Source: Allolobophora icterica (Eukaryota > Annelida > Clitellata > Crassiclitellata > Lumbricidae). From it: a stretch of 64,000 nt of DNA. A program made the translations under genes and the position numbers. A model generated the notes under the pieces. The model did no database searches. It worked only from the letters and a program-made list of their open reading frames with translations, and had not been told where the DNA came from. Position 1 is the first letter of the stretch, and every line of letters starts with the position of its first letter. The stretch is from NCBI GenBank assembly GCA_963556255.1, contig OY744604.1:73667130-73731129 (forward strand), given 5' to 3'. Of this stretch, positions 21,601-32,903 are shown one piece after another.

Positions 21601-24600
21601 AATATGGGTTCGGTAAAAATGGTCCTACGTGGTCGGAGGTTTCTCCTTGCGACTTTACTAGCTTTTATAATTCGGCCTCTAAGGCATGGTTAGCAGCACC
21701 CGTGTGCAGCATCAGTAGGGAGAATCAGTAGGGATTATCAGTAGGCAACATCAGCAGGAAGGTCTGCGAACGGCGTCTCAGGTATGGTTAGCAGCGCCCG
21801 TGTGCCTGCATCGGCCTTCGCCCAATTCAGCCTTAGGCAACATCAGTAGAAAGTCTGCGAACGGCCTCCCAAGCATGGTTAGCATGCTCCGTGTGCCTGC
21901 ATCGGGCGAAGAAGCAGCAACAGTTACATTCCATACATTTAACAGCACAGCGCCCGTGACCCTGCATCTGGCTCGGCCCGAATCAGGCCTTAGGCTGCCG
22001 ACCGGAAATGGCTAGGAGACTTGGATGCCTAGCTTGAGGAGCGATGTTTGGAAATCTATTTGGGAACTAATAAGAGATTGAACAACGTGGCAAGTGACAT
22101 TCCATACATTCCAGAGCGTTTATCGTAGGACACACAGATCTGGGAAACTAAATAAGAGATTGAACATCGTGGCGAGTGATAAATTTCCAAACCTCGCTTT
22201 TCAGCTCGGCGTCCTAGTTTCCTACCCATTTCCGGTGTAAAGCAACTCTGCCACTTCAATCATGTGCCTACAGTTAATGTAGAGTGGCTTTTAAAAATAA
22301 ATCTAACCCTAATTCTTGACAAACTATTTCTTGTTTGCAGAGAACAAAACACTTATTAGGCTACTATCACGATGCCTGTTTCGAACATTTTCATACATGC
22401 CTCCACCCAGTCGAATTGACAATCAGAACCAAATTCAAGATCAACTGTATGAAAGAAAATAGTCAAGACAGTTTGTCCAGAATATCTTAGATTGTAGATG
22501 CAGTCGAGTCTATGGGTGTAATTGTTTGGAAACCCCGGAGAAGAGACGTAACCAGCAGAAGCTGAGTATTCCCTTGTATCACACGCTGTAAAAAGACAAT
22601 GATAAATATTATCAAATAAATCATTATTTTGGGATGAAACCAATATTACATAAATCGTAACAAATGCAACTTGGGTTTAGTTTGCAAGTCGATATAAGTA
22701 GTGCTATCTAAGTTGCTATGTTTTGTTATATTGTTGCTATTTTATCGTTATGAATTGATTACATGGTGTAGTTATACACCGTCGTGTTAACGGGAATAGA
22801 ATATTTACGAATCACCAGTCACTCAAATGTCAAGAATAGAAACTGTGATTTGCAAATGCAACAACTCATCAGTGGTGCTCCCGTCCCGAACCAGTGAAAT
22901 TACTGTCGAATAATACAGATTTCAGGCGCTAGCGAAACTTTGGAAAGGGCCAACAAAGGAGCTCGAGCCGCAGCTCTGGCGAAAAGCGATTCCAGCTGGT
23001 GGGCCCATAATAGGCCAAGCTTTTGGACTGAGTTGCAGCAATATGCGTACGAGGGACAGTCAGGAGTCCATGAGCAGCGCCTGAAGGGTGCCACGACCCG
23101 AGACCTAGGAAATTGAAGTCTATAAGGTATGATGGAGCAGAGCCAACAAGACAATTGCGGTCAAGATCTTAAACTGAACACGTTGCTGGATTTTAGATTG
23201 CAGCTGCAGTCGAGTTCATGAGCGTAAGAGCTGGGAAACCACTGCAAAGTATCTCGCATCAAGGAACCTATAGGCCTAATTATGGCCAAAGACTGGTAGC
23301 GGCATTAAGAACAGACTGAAGCCATGAAGTATTAGCCAGTTAGTGAAAGTCGATTATTAGTGACACGTCTGCCAGAGCCGTAGCAACAAAGAACGTGGCC
23401 CCTTCCGAACATACGTCCGGGGCCCCTTACAATGCGGAAACTGGAATACAGTAGGCCTAATATACAATATACAGGGTTCATATTATGTATACATAGGCCT
23501 ACGCCAGTGATGTCAAAGAGCAGGCCCGCGGGCCATTTCTGGCCCGCCGATGATTTTTTTCTGGCCCGCGGCTGTATGCCTAAAGACTAAAAAAATTTGA
23601 GAATAAGTGTTCGATATTTTTCTCGGATATTGTGTTTGTTTGCCAGCGCGTACTTATGCGAGCAAGCATATTCAAAGATGACTCTTGTTAAGACAAGACA
23701 TAGATCACGTCTGACTGACTCAAATCTACATGCAAATCTCAGAGTAGCGTTAGCTGTAGATATGCAGCCTGCATCCCTACTCTGGTCAAAAGAAAACAGT
23801 GTCAAGTTTCCAGCGCCACTGTTAGGCCTACTAATCAGTAAAATTGAGTAAATGTTTCCGTGATGTACACTGGAGAGACATTTCATTCAAACTTAACTCC
23901 TTAATTTTTATTGCGAGCTTACTATGCGTTTGACAGGGGATTATTCAAATTTTTAAATATCAGAATAAGATAATTTTGAGTTATTTATGAACAATAGGCC
24001 AACAAGAATACATTGACCGTAGACTTGATGAGTTTTATGTGATGTTCGTGACTGATAATGAAGATCAAAATTAAAATTATATAGGCCTACAAAGCCCTAC
24101 ATCATTTGACTGTTTCTATGTTAAAAGATGCACCATTTAAGATTTAGTTTTGCAAAATTATCTCACCGAGCCTCGATCCCTACCACATTTTGCTCAGGAG
24201 CCTTCGACACCTTGGCCCGCCACTTGCTGGAAAGTAATGCCACTGGCCCGCCACTGAAAAAGGTTTGACACCCCTGGCCTACGCCTACAGTGTACAAGCA
24301 TTCCATTTCGTATTGAAAAATCGAAATGACGGACAGACAACTGAAGTTTACGGCTTTTTCGCCACTTTTAGGGCCCCCATTCCTTGCGGGGCCCCCTCCG
24401 GTCGGAGGGTACGGAGGGCGGTCGCTACGCCTCTGACGTCTGCGCTTCAACGACTGGACTTTCAACCTCTATATTTGACATGGCAACTGCTTGGAAGAAT
24501 ACACAGTACATTAATTTACATATCTTATCTTATACGGCGAACTAGATAATTATGAAATAAGGTAACAAGTTAATGTAGGTCAATATTCACATATGATAAT

Positions 24601-24682
24601 TACCTTGGGCATGATACACAACGAAACACCTTGTCAACACTAACGTTAAACACAATGCCTTATTCATCCAGATGCTTTCCAT
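18624..24682 (-). CDS. R2: CUB-domain transmembrane receptor with tyrosine-rich acidic tail
   Basis: Six minus-strand exons give an open 302-residue frame: 24,682-24,604 (signal peptide, MESIWMNKALCLTLVLTRCF), 22,585-22,401 and 21,251-21,092 (CUB domain), 20,169-20,026 (stalk), 19,553-19,425 (transmembrane) and 18,835-18,624 (tail). The CUB halves read CDTREY, GYVSSPGFPNNY, LDC, LTIFFHTVDLE, DCQFDWVE, then RCSGN, KICRLG, FRTDGSHSGKGF. The four canonical cysteines are present. The stalk is Thr-rich. The helix is LLILVLGGLLGLSLLFVV, followed by LKRRSRKSK. The tail has HYTLDP, DYERPDD and DYEFPDE. Introns are phase 1 except the one inside the CUB domain, which is phase 0 and seems to use a GC donor (GAG|GCATGT). 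The R2 stalk acceptor is the one kept in the other copies. R2' is the duplicate. A role in recognition or signalling is inference. Confidence 0.78.
20311..20544 (+). mobile_element. tRNA-derived SINE (second family) in an R2 intron
   Basis: The head GTGGTAAGTTCGGCGCC with the B-box GGTTCGAATCC resembles a tRNA. The body has CCTTGGGCAAGTCCTT, and the tail is AAATAAAT repeats. The matching intron of R2' (56,560) and of the relic at 35,260 lacks it, so it inserted in copy A only. Confidence 0.75.
21670..22010. repeat. Minisatellite of about 118-bp units in the R2 CUB intron
   Basis: Units share GGTTAGCAGCGCCCGTGTGC, CATCAGTAG and GGTCTGCGAACGGCCTC in the same order. Shorter or variant arrays occupy the same place at 36,680-36,830 and 57,735-58,030. 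Unit number differs among the three copies. Confidence 0.7.
22925..23200 (-). mobile_element. CR1/L2-type LINE 3' relic, shared with copy B
   Basis: The minus strand, allowing frameshifts, reads CLVGSAPSYLID, then LLTVPRTHI, LAYYGPTSWNRF and KSVLFDS. This matches the C-terminal pattern of the LINE at 9,372-9,803. The counterpart at 58,975-59,290 shows that it predates the duplication. It lies in the first intron of R2. Confidence 0.65.
23373..24435. mobile_element. hAT element (outer), interrupted by another hAT
   Basis: Ends are CAGAGCCGTAGC and GCTACGCCTCTG with a perfect 8-bp duplication ACGTCTGC at 23,365-23,372 and 24,436-24,443. Copy B has the single, unoccupied site ACGTTTGC near 59,430. 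Without the nested element it is about 280 bp and non-coding. Confidence 0.92.
23505..24276. mobile_element. hAT element (inner), nested
   Basis: Starts CAGTGATGTCAAAGAGCAGG and ends TTTGACACCCCTG, flanked by the perfect 8-bp duplication GCCTACGC at 23,497-23,504 and 24,277-24,284. The GGCCCGCGGGCC near its left end is typical of one large hAT group. The interior has only short frames. Confidence 0.9.
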
Positions 24683-25222
24683 TGCTGAGCTCTGGATATA
24701 GCCTTGATAGAGTGATTGATTTTTATCAATATCGATGATGTTTCTGAAATTAGAACAATTTCCTTCTGCATACAGAATTGGGTTCGTCGCAAAATTTTAC
24801 TTTGTTTCATACGGAAATTCGTTGAACTGTTGACTCTTAAGGTGCGCTTGTAGCGAATGGGTTAAGATTACCATACTTGCATCGAAAAGAAGATTTTAAA
24901 TGGTTTCTATTCTATCATACCTGAGAATGGAGTGCAGGAATAAAATGGATATTTTCAGGGCATTGCATAAATTATAGCTTAACACATTCAACGCCCGGGT
25001 CGTATATATACGTCCCAAATATGGCTATCCGCTGGGCCCGCGACGTATATTTACGTCCTATATACTACCTATTTATTATCGATGATTGGCCTGCAGAGAG
25101 TTATTAGACCGGCCTGTATTGCACGAATATAATGTACAGCCTTATAGAGGTGACACCTGGCGAATGTTTTGAAACGCTTCAACACGTCCAGAATCGCTGG
25201 CAACGACCTCTTCAAGCCATAA

Positions 25223-25675
25223 GGGGCCATCCACATATTACGTACGCACTTAGGGGGGGGGAGGGGGGTCGGATTTTGGCGATTTTGCGTACGGGTGCGA
25301 ACGGGGGGGTAACAAAATGTGTACGTACCCAAAATAAATTTCTAATTATGACGTCCACATTAGCCTATTTATAACTCTGTATTATCCTATAGTCGTCCCA
25401 TGGCATTTTATTACATTATATAAAAGCCATGTGCAGTTATTCTGTGCTGTGAAAGACACCTATAATTTGTCTATATTGGCCCTTCAATAATCTGGCCTAA
25501 AGTGCAGACAGGCTGCCTGGAGACACTTTCTGCAGCTGGTCATCGGGGGGGGGGGTGCGTCAAACGTACGTACTCAGGGGGGGGGGGGGTGGTGGAAGAA
25601 AGTACGCTTGCGAACAGGGGGGGGAGGGGGTCCAATTTTCCCGGATTTTTGTGTACGTAATATATGGACGGCCCC
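25223..25675. mobile_element. MITE with TAA target duplication (PIF/Harbinger-like)
   Basis: Starts GGGGCCATCCACATATTACG and ends with the near-inverse CGTAATATATGGACGGCCCC. It is flanked by TAA at 25,220-25,222 and 25,676-25,678. The interior is rich in G-runs. The 3-bp TAA duplication suggests PIF/Harbinger, but I do not recognise the ends as diagnostic. Confidence 0.7.
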
Positions 25676-25687
25676 TAAGGTCACAAT

Positions 25688-26142
25688 TAGGGACAGTAGA
25701 AAATCACGGTAAAAAATACCAAAAACACGGCATACTTTTTAAAAAATCGCGAAAAACACGGCAAAAACACGGCATCAAAATTCCACAGTTTCCTTGTAAC
25801 ACATTAGGCCTATATGTTTATTTTTCATATTCATTGTTCATTGACAAATTGACAATTGTCAACCATTTGTCAGTCATTGGTTCCTTGCTGTAACAGTTTA
25901 GCTGCGAGCATTGAATACCAATTATACCATCATAACATGAAGCGCTAAATTGTCATCTGTCAAATTTTGACGCTGAGGTGCATTCACCGTTCTGCATCAA
26001 CAGAATTGCCAGGAAAAATTGCAACAAACACGGCATTTTTTACGAAAACACGGCAAATGTCAAAAATCACGGAAAACACGGCAAATGCCGAAAAACACGA
26101 CTTCCGTGTTTGCCGTCTTTTCGTGCTTTTCTACTGTTCCTA
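25688..26142. mobile_element. hAT MITE (TAGGGACAGTAG ends)
   Basis: Ends are TAGGGACAGTAGAAAA and TTTTCTACTGTTCCTA, with a perfect 8-bp duplication GTCACAAT at 25,680-25,687 and 26,143-26,150. The interior repeats AACACGGCA several times. It lies 12 bp to the right of the TAA-type MITE. Confidence 0.85.
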
Positions 26143-26350
26143 GTCACAATTAGCTCTGACTGTCAATGACGTGTATTACGCTGTACCGAGAGTATATTTC
26201 TTTTGATTTCGGAAAATAAAGTATTCAGCCCTAGATTTCGCCATTTGTCGTGCTATTAGCTTGTTATTGTCAGAGGTTTTTAGTTTTGCTATTAGCTTGT
26301 TATTGTCAGAGGTTTTTAGTTTTGATAAATAAATCTTACAAAAAATAACA

Positions 26351-26509
26351 ATGAAAAGGCGTTTCACAGCAGAAGACGTTCGGAAAGCTGTTTTGACGTC
26401 TAGTGATGAAAGTTTTTGCGATGTGGACACAGACAGAGAGGATTGTAATCTATCTGTTAAAAATGTGAAATTTCGCATTTTCCTAAATGTTCTCTGGCCC
26501 AGCCGGTAA
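26351..26509 (+). pseudogene. Probable piggyBac transposase N-terminal fragment
   Basis: A 52-codon frame starts MKRRFTAEDVRKAV and continues through SSDESFCDVDTD. This resembles the short helical plus acidic start of piggyBac-like transposases. It stops at TAA 24 bp before the element's right end and reads outward, so it cannot continue into a catalytic domain. Confidence 0.4.
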
Positions 26510-27018
26510 AAAAGGGCCGGCGTTGAATGTGTTTTAATAATACCTCGTATCAAGATGCAGAATTATTTGTATTTTTCTGTACGATAATCCTGGCTAAGCT
26601 ACATGATAACAGTTGCTAAGCTACAGTGTAGCATGAGCAGCGTATGAACCATGCATATGACTTCGTTCAGATCACACACGTATTGAGCACCATAATAGAG
26701 TGGCTTCGTATTAATTCAGGATATAAAAGGTCTTATCTAGTTTTCGCGTATGAATCCTGGTTAGCTGCAATTGAGTTCCATCATGCTGGCATAGACAAGC
26801 ACAGTTTAACTAATAAAATAACCACGCGACATCGGTCAACAGATGGTAATATCACATTACAACCACAGCTCGTTTACTGTGTTCCAGTGAGTTTCAGAGC
26901 AAATGTCAGTCTTGTGTGTTTCATACTAAGACATTCACCATAATACAATTCCAATACTAAGTTGAGAGCCAACGTAAAAATGACTATATATTACTAGATT
27001 AGTTATCTAGTCACTACC

Positions 27019-27516
27019 CAGTGATAGGCAACAGTTAACTAAAATTTAGTTAAGGAAGAAGTTTAACTAAAAAAAATAGTTTAGTTAAAACCATAGTTTA
27101 ACTAAAAAAATCAGCAATATCCAACTATTTTTCCACAGTGAACATTGAACACTGTCAACAAAAAACATTTTAACGCTGCATGGTTTTAGCATTAACAGCC
27201 TGTGTTTTCAAATTCATACACTACTTACAGTACACATGTAACTGTATGCCAGAACAGTACACATTGCACAGTACACATTGCATAGTTTGAAGGTGAAATT
27301 GTCATTGACGCTTGCATTATTGCAGTTCACTTAACGTCTTTAATTGTGAAAATGTTTCTTGTAAAAAGTTGGAAAAAAGTTGGAGAAAGTTTAACTACTT
27401 TTTTAAGTTTAGTTAACTAATTTCCAAAATTAGTTGCCAACTTTAGTTAAACTATTTTTTTTAGTTGGAAAATAGTTTTAGTTTAACTAAAAAAAATAGT
27501 TTAGTGCCCATCACCA
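27019..27516. mobile_element. hAT MITE with TTTAACTAAAAAA internal repeats
   Basis: Starts CAGTGATAGGCAAC and ends GTGCCCATCACCA, flanked by the perfect 8-bp duplication TCACTACC at 27,011-27,018 and 27,517-27,524. Copy B keeps the single site at about 60,433. The interior has inverted and direct copies of AGTTTAACTAAAAAAA. Confidence 0.87.
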
Positions 27517-27524
27517 TCACTACC

Positions 27525-28707
27525 ACATATGAAGCATCTCGCAAAAGGGAGTTCGTTTAAGGACAAAATCACAAGAAAACAGTGTCAAGTAGCTAGCAAG
27601 GTCGCCACAGCAGCTCCCTCACACACGTAAGGCACAACCAACGGAATTCCCTTCCTGAGGTAACAGTTAAAACAATATTAAGACTCTCTGGACTAATAAC
27701 ATGTGTCAATTGTTAGCTCTGACATGTCTCTTCTTCATCGAGGATGAGGAACGATGACAGCCGATTAAGTCCGCCACACAATGTTACCTCACCGTCTAGT
27801 AGTCACTAGTAAAAGCAAACGACAAAGCGTCCTGATATCTCGCGATCATAAGTTCTATTCATGACACATGCATAAGCCGCCAGAGTGATTTTAGAAAACT
27901 TTCGTGATTAACAATCGACGCAATTCCAAAGACTCCTCACAGGACCAAAAATTCCCATTTACAGACAAGATAGTGGCATTCTAATGTCCGGTTGGTAACT
28001 TTCAAACCATTCATAGGTGGACCGACTAAAGATGACGACCAAGCCTCGATGACATAATCAACCACCGTCCAAAAAACAGGATATCCACAGAATCACGCAA
28101 AACTATGAAACGCACATTCCGTTAAAGTAAAAGGTTGAACTATCGAAACTAAAAAATGATTAAGCTTATAGGCATAATAACGGCCATCTTTCTCACGGAC
28201 TGGTGCAGAACATGTATTCTTCAGTAAGTATTTACATGAATTTACCCAATCTAATTTTGATGAACATATTTACAGCAGTTTTCCATATTTATTGATGTTC
28301 ATATTTTATCAGTTCTTCTTCTTTTGTGAATGTAGTAGTTTCTTTTGTGCCAGAAAATGCCTCATTATCACTTTCTGCACACCATCATTTGTCATTTGGT
28401 TAATGCACGTCTTTGAATGAAATGAGTTCTACAATGGGCCCTAAAATGCTCCAGTGATTATCGGTTTTAAAATGGTGTTATGACATTGTGTCACACTGTA
28501 TTAAAATTTTGCACGTCTGACAAAGATATGGCCAAGCGCGATGTTCATTCACAGGTATGCATGAAACACTTACCCCAGGAAATGAACATAAATGAACCCA
28601 ATTACTCAACTTTTTTAAACTGAGCACTTTTTACGGAGATTATTTTCTATGCTAAAGATATGCCAAATATGCATTTTCTTCTTCTAAAACTCAGACTAAC
28701 GTGACGT
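27525..28707. other. Spacer, no gene seen
   Basis: Pairs with 60,435-62,335 of copy B, including TTCTTCTTTTGTGAATGTAG near 28,315 and its partner near 61,919. No open frame shows a recognisable family, and none is kept open in both copies. Confidence 0.5.
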
Positions 28708-28717
28708 TTAACATGAA

Positions 28718-29004
28718 ACGGGTGCTCGGTAGTCTAGTGGTTAGCGTGTTAGACTGTCAATCAAGAGGTCGAGGGTTCAAATCCCCGCTGGGGCAGAAAT
28801 TTGGTTCGCGATTTCTGCTCCATGTGCACCCCTGAGTTTATCAAACTCACCTATAATGAGTACACTGAGCGTACAATGTCAGAGGGAAGATGAGATGGCG
28901 AGGGAGAGGACTGGCCATCCGCCCTCAAACGCCGAGGCTAAGAAAATGAAGTTACTAACACTTCATACCCATGGTTGCTCAGGGCTAGTAAGGGATTGCT
29001 CTTC
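28718..29004 (+). mobile_element. tRNA-derived SINE with clear target duplication
   Basis: A full-length member (287 bp): tRNA-like head (TAGTCTAGTGGTTAGCGTG, GGTTCAAATCC), body and CTCTTC end. It is flanked by TTAACATGAA (28,708-28,717) and TTAACATCAA (29,005-29,014). Copy B has the unoccupied TTTAACATGAAGCAACATT near 62,332, so the insertion is specific to copy A. Confidence 0.9.
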
Positions 29005-29014
29005 TTAACATCAA

Positions 29015-30235
29015 GCGACATTAAGTCTAATACTCTAAGAAATTGCATACCATATTAGGGCATATATTTTTTAAATAGTTTGTATAGTTATATTTAACTT
29101 ACGTACAACTGAGTTAAATAACTGCGTGAAGTATGCAACTATGTCGAAAAGATGACTGTCCCAGAATGACAATTTCGAGTAGCGTCAATATCTTTCCATG
29201 TCTGTTGTTTAGCCACGTACGGCAATTACGGCGTCACATTGCATACATAGCCGATTCATTAATCTAATGTAATCATCAGTCTAATTTAGGAACTAACGCT
29301 TGCTAACCGAGTATTCGAAAAAACTGTGTTTGCATAGTGCACATTTTCTATGTGTTACTTAACTAAGTTGAGTAATCCAATAGCAGATGTGAATGAAAGA
29401 AATGTCAAAAATGCATATGCATTGTTCAAGCCAAACGCTCGTGAAGTATAACTTTAGCTTTTGCAATAGCTTCATATTTCTCTGCTATTCCAAATCTGGG
29501 CTACCAAAATATGAAAACAACATTTTGAAGGTTCACAGTAATTAAAAACAGCAAACAAAAAAAAGACACGATTAATTGGAATTTATTTCATAGTTACTTA
29601 AATACAACATAATTGCAATCGTTATTGCAAACTCTAAATCTTAAAGTGTTACCCTAGACTAGAGGCTAAGCTCAGGTCATCAGCCCATTCACGAGTGCTG
29701 CGTCGAGTCAGAGAGGTTGTCCAGAGATGCCAAGAGAAACGCCAAACGTCAACAAATTCATGTGAACCTAGACTTAAGTGGACTTAAATACAAATAACTA
29801 ATTGCTTATGATGCATTTGACCCGTTTGTATAGCCCTAGTGAAATTAATAACTTAAGTTTAATGTTAAGGTTGCTCTAGTTTTTATGGCGAAAATTAAAT
29901 GCAAAGCATAGTTAAATTTGATCCTTTCAAGATGTTCCTTTTGATTAAGAGATGTTATTTGCAAATTTTGAGCAAACAGTTTTAATATTTACTGATGGCT
30001 AAACGACATAATAGCGTATGATTTAAAGTAAAATGTTTGCCATCAGTTTCACTAAATCATGCGTGAAATCAAGCACCAAGATACTACTTAACAGCCTCAG
30101 GCCAATACAGGAAAAGGTTCTGAAATTAAACTATACACTCTATGGTGTTTAAGTAGCGTTGATTTTCTCGCATCGAGAACGTTTTTCTGACTCAGCTTGA
30201 TAACCTGTATTACATACTGCAACTATTCTTCACTC
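29015..30235. other. Non-coding stretch, nothing recognised
   Basis: The first ~65 bases continue the duplication and include the site that is occupied by the piggyBac-like element at 62,386 in copy B. Beyond that I see no open frame, RNA gene or repeat that I can name. Confidence 0.5.
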
Positions 30236-31589
30236 TTAAAGAGCCCTGACTGTGCCGCGTCTCAGATCATGGCTATAAACTGGTTCTGTCTGATTGGTGA
30301 TGTGCTGACGATTGACTGCTTTCTTGAAGCCAACCGTACTGTTTAGCGTATCAGGGTATTTGGTTAGGAATTCAACCGGTATGTCCAGCTTAACAAATGC
30401 ATTTATGCTCCTCTTTGTCATGAAATCAACAAGAGTCCTCCTCTCTCTGTTGATGCTTTCAGCGTGGCCCGTTTTGTGGTCATGTCCACCTCCGGATCAA
30501 AGAGGCTAAGAAGGATCAAATCCTCGGAAAGGAACAAGAGGCGCCCGGCTAGCTTCCGTGAAGTAGTTGCACTGATATCTCGGGTAATCTTAAAGTTCCA
30601 CCAGAAGACCAGATATGCTTTGGAAACCATATGTCCCAGGAACCAGAACTTGATGTAAATTTTTGCAAGAAATTTTTTCTTGTGTAACAGTCCCCTGGAA
30701 TAAACTCATCGATAGCTTGAACTGCAACCGGATATACTAAACATTGATACTGTAAACTTCTTTTTATAATCAGAATGCTGTATCTGTAAACCACTGGCTG
30801 GGGTTTGGCCGTCCCTTTGGTCTTGTGATTAGAGTACTTAGAGTATCTGAGACGCTTTCCTTCTTTCTTTAAGGACATTTTTCTAATAACATTTTTCTAA
30901 TAACATTTTCCAATTGCATTTTTCTTTTATTGTATTTCCTTTGTTTCTTGCGCCTCTTTTGTGCATAGCATGTCTGTTAGCCGCAGTGCGTTTGCAGGCG
31001 GTTCATTAAAGAATATACTTACTTACTTACTTTCGACATCCAGCGAGACTGATGCATCGGCCAAGGCGCTCGGAAGTTTATCCCATGATTTGGCGTTCTT
31101 CTAAATAAGGCAAGCATTGGTGGGAGCAGTTCGTGGTCGTCGTCACAAGGTTTTTAATCCTGCAGCTCGGATATCGATGAACTCATATGAGGCAAAATCA
31201 TCTGAGAAGGCATCTTCATGTCCTTCTTTGTCAAAGAAACCACTGTCCAATTGTCCATTAAACCGTTTCAAATCGAGGACTTCAAAATATTCCAAGGGTG
31301 GCAGCCACTACAAGTTATATAGCATGAAGTAGACAGCCGGCATGTAGAAGAGGTCGAACATGTAACTCCTCGAGAATGATGCAGGCACCTGAATATCGTC
31401 CGGCGTTAGAAAACACATGCCCCAGACCAAGTTTACCAGGCACCATTCTCTTCTCGGATTGCTTTGCGCACAGCATCGACAACAGCTTGGCCAGTCTCTT
31501 CGTGTATCTTTGGTATTGAGGAAGATGTCTATTATGGTAGTAGGCCTACATAGTAAATTTTTGCCCTCTTGAGCCACCTCTATATGCAA
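30236..31589 (-). pseudogene. Unrecognised degenerate coding-like region
   Basis: Several overlapping minus-strand frames look like one decayed protein-coding sequence rather than noise. Stretches include FMLYNL, LEYFEVLDLKRFNGQLD, DAFSDDFASYEFIDI, FTSSSGSWDIWFPKHIW, LLFLSEDLILLSLFDPEVD and FVKLDIPVEFLTKYPDTLNS. They are in different frames with stops between. A retroposon 3' end (30,955-31,033) splits the region. I do not recognise the family, and it could be an old retrotransposon or a retrocopy. Confidence 0.25.
30955..31033 (+). mobile_element. Retroposon 3' end with ACTT tail
   Basis: TAGCCGCAGTGCGTTTGCAG followed by GCGGTTCATTAAAG and three to four ACTT units. The 3' end resembles the one at 14,660-14,727, so both may derive from the same LINE/SINE family. 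The 5' limit is not clear. Confidence 0.45.
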
Positions 31590-32895
31590 ATCAGTATGCT
31601 TACAATAAATGTTTTTACTAAAGTGAAACCATTTCAGATGTTGAGAGTTACTTATCTAAAATGAGAAAATAAGGGCCATTAAGAACTTATATATTTAATA
31701 TCCGAATTATATTCTAGTTTACGTAAAATGAAGAGTTGTTTAGCTCTTTTTATTACGAACACGGTGTAGCACATAATAGCGCAGAGCACAGTGCGCAGCA
31801 CATAATTTTTTGCCTGCACCTCTCAGCGGTCACGTCGGGTAATGAATCGGCTTTTGTGTCATGAGACCGGATTACAACTTTATGTGCATTGTTTTGCGTA
31901 CTGGTAATATTTATGTTCTTAATTACATGTAACATACATAAGGAGCGCCCCTTTTGATTTTTTCTTTAAATGGCACTATTCAAATTTCAAACTACAGTCA
32001 CAAAATTACAACTGCAATAATTCTGCTAGACCAGTATTAGGCCACAATAGGATGATGTTCTTGATAAGCGAAATGCGGAAGTAAGTCTAGCTACTTGTGG
32101 GGTTCCCGAAACTCGTGACAGACTGTAATTGCTGACGGTCATATCTGCACTTTCAATTAACTTGTGTAGGTTATATTATATTACTCCGTTGAACTCGCGC
32201 TAAGTCCAGGCACAATAATTAATGCTTCATTCCACACGTAGAAAAAAGGAGACACCAGTTTTGATTTTAACCTCACAGATGTTACTGACCACAGAAATGC
32301 GGTCAGATGTTAATGACCGCATTTCTGGCCGACTTCCGGACACCAGGACCTCATCAGACGATGGGTCGGTCAACCGTTCGAGGGCAGTCGACCGCTTTCA
32401 AAATCAGGGAGTTCAGATCATCCACCACGCAGACTACGTTATGTTTACACAACAACCGACGTTACAACTTTGACGGAGTCGGTTATTGTTTCACAGTAGT
32501 TTATTGTAACAAATTGTCGGGATAGCAAAGAGTGCAGAACTGCTTGGCTAGAGCCATAACTAATCGTCGAACCGTGAACATAATAACCTTTAGTTCGCCT
32601 AAGGTCGCGTACATTCGATGCAAGTTTCGTTCTGTTCAAACCACCTGGCACTGACAAATAGAGATTCCGTCTGGAACTCGAATAATCCGACGCTACACTT
32701 CCTATGTTTGGCAAGAGAATCTAGGAAAGTCGAACTTTGTGCTATCTGCGTCACTACAAATTGCATCATGTCTTCATCAGATACTTCCAATATCAGTCAC
32801 TGTGGTGGTTCTGTAACACATGTTTGCCCGTCAATGAACGAGTTCAGTGTAGTTACAGGCATCAATCTTTAGCACAAGAACAACGATTTTCGAAT
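31590..32895. other. Non-coding stretch, nothing recognised
   Basis: Short frames overlap on both strands at 32,220-32,870, but I recognise no motif, start context or splice pattern in them. GGTCAGATGTTAATGACC near 32,300 is part of an imperfect inverted repeat. Confidence 0.4.
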
Positions 32896-32903
32896 TCCAG
32901 ACC

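Larger units (their letters stand above)
24983..26533. mobile_element. TTAA-specific (piggyBac-like) element carrying two nested MITEs
   Basis: Ends are CACATTCAACGCCCGGG and CCGGCGTTGAATGTGTT, flanked by TTAA at 24,979-24,982 and 26,534-26,537. Copy B has the unoccupied site AGCTTAATAATACC at 59,966. Palindromic CGTATATATACG follows the left end, as in the element at 15,470. Two MITEs sit inside, at 25,223-25,675 and 25,688-26,142. A 37-bp unit is directly repeated at 26,250-26,323. Confidence 0.88.
3026..29080. repeat. Segmental duplication, copy A
   Basis: This block is colinear and in the same orientation as 38,204-64,000. Landmarks that pair are the carboxypeptidase exon (3,026 with 38,204), the R1 tail (6,032 with 41,414), the R2 tail (18,624 with 54,840), the R2 first exon (24,604 with 59,598) and the flank near 28,700 with 62,330. 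The offset drifts between about 33.6 and 36.2 kb because each copy gained different transposons. Similarity still runs at 29,040-29,080 against the last bases of the window, so the right boundary of the duplication is not seen. Pairing was done by eye without a computed alignment. Confidence 0.9.

Noticed and set aside
22900..23154. Minus-strand frame MSCWLCSIIPYRLQF, repeated at 59,026
   Set aside because: It is an out-of-frame reading of the CR1/L2-type LINE relic; the LINE frame itself explains the similarity.
32222..32872. Overlapping short frames on both strands
   Set aside because: No shared domain, start context, splice pattern or duplicate to test them against, so I do not call a gene.
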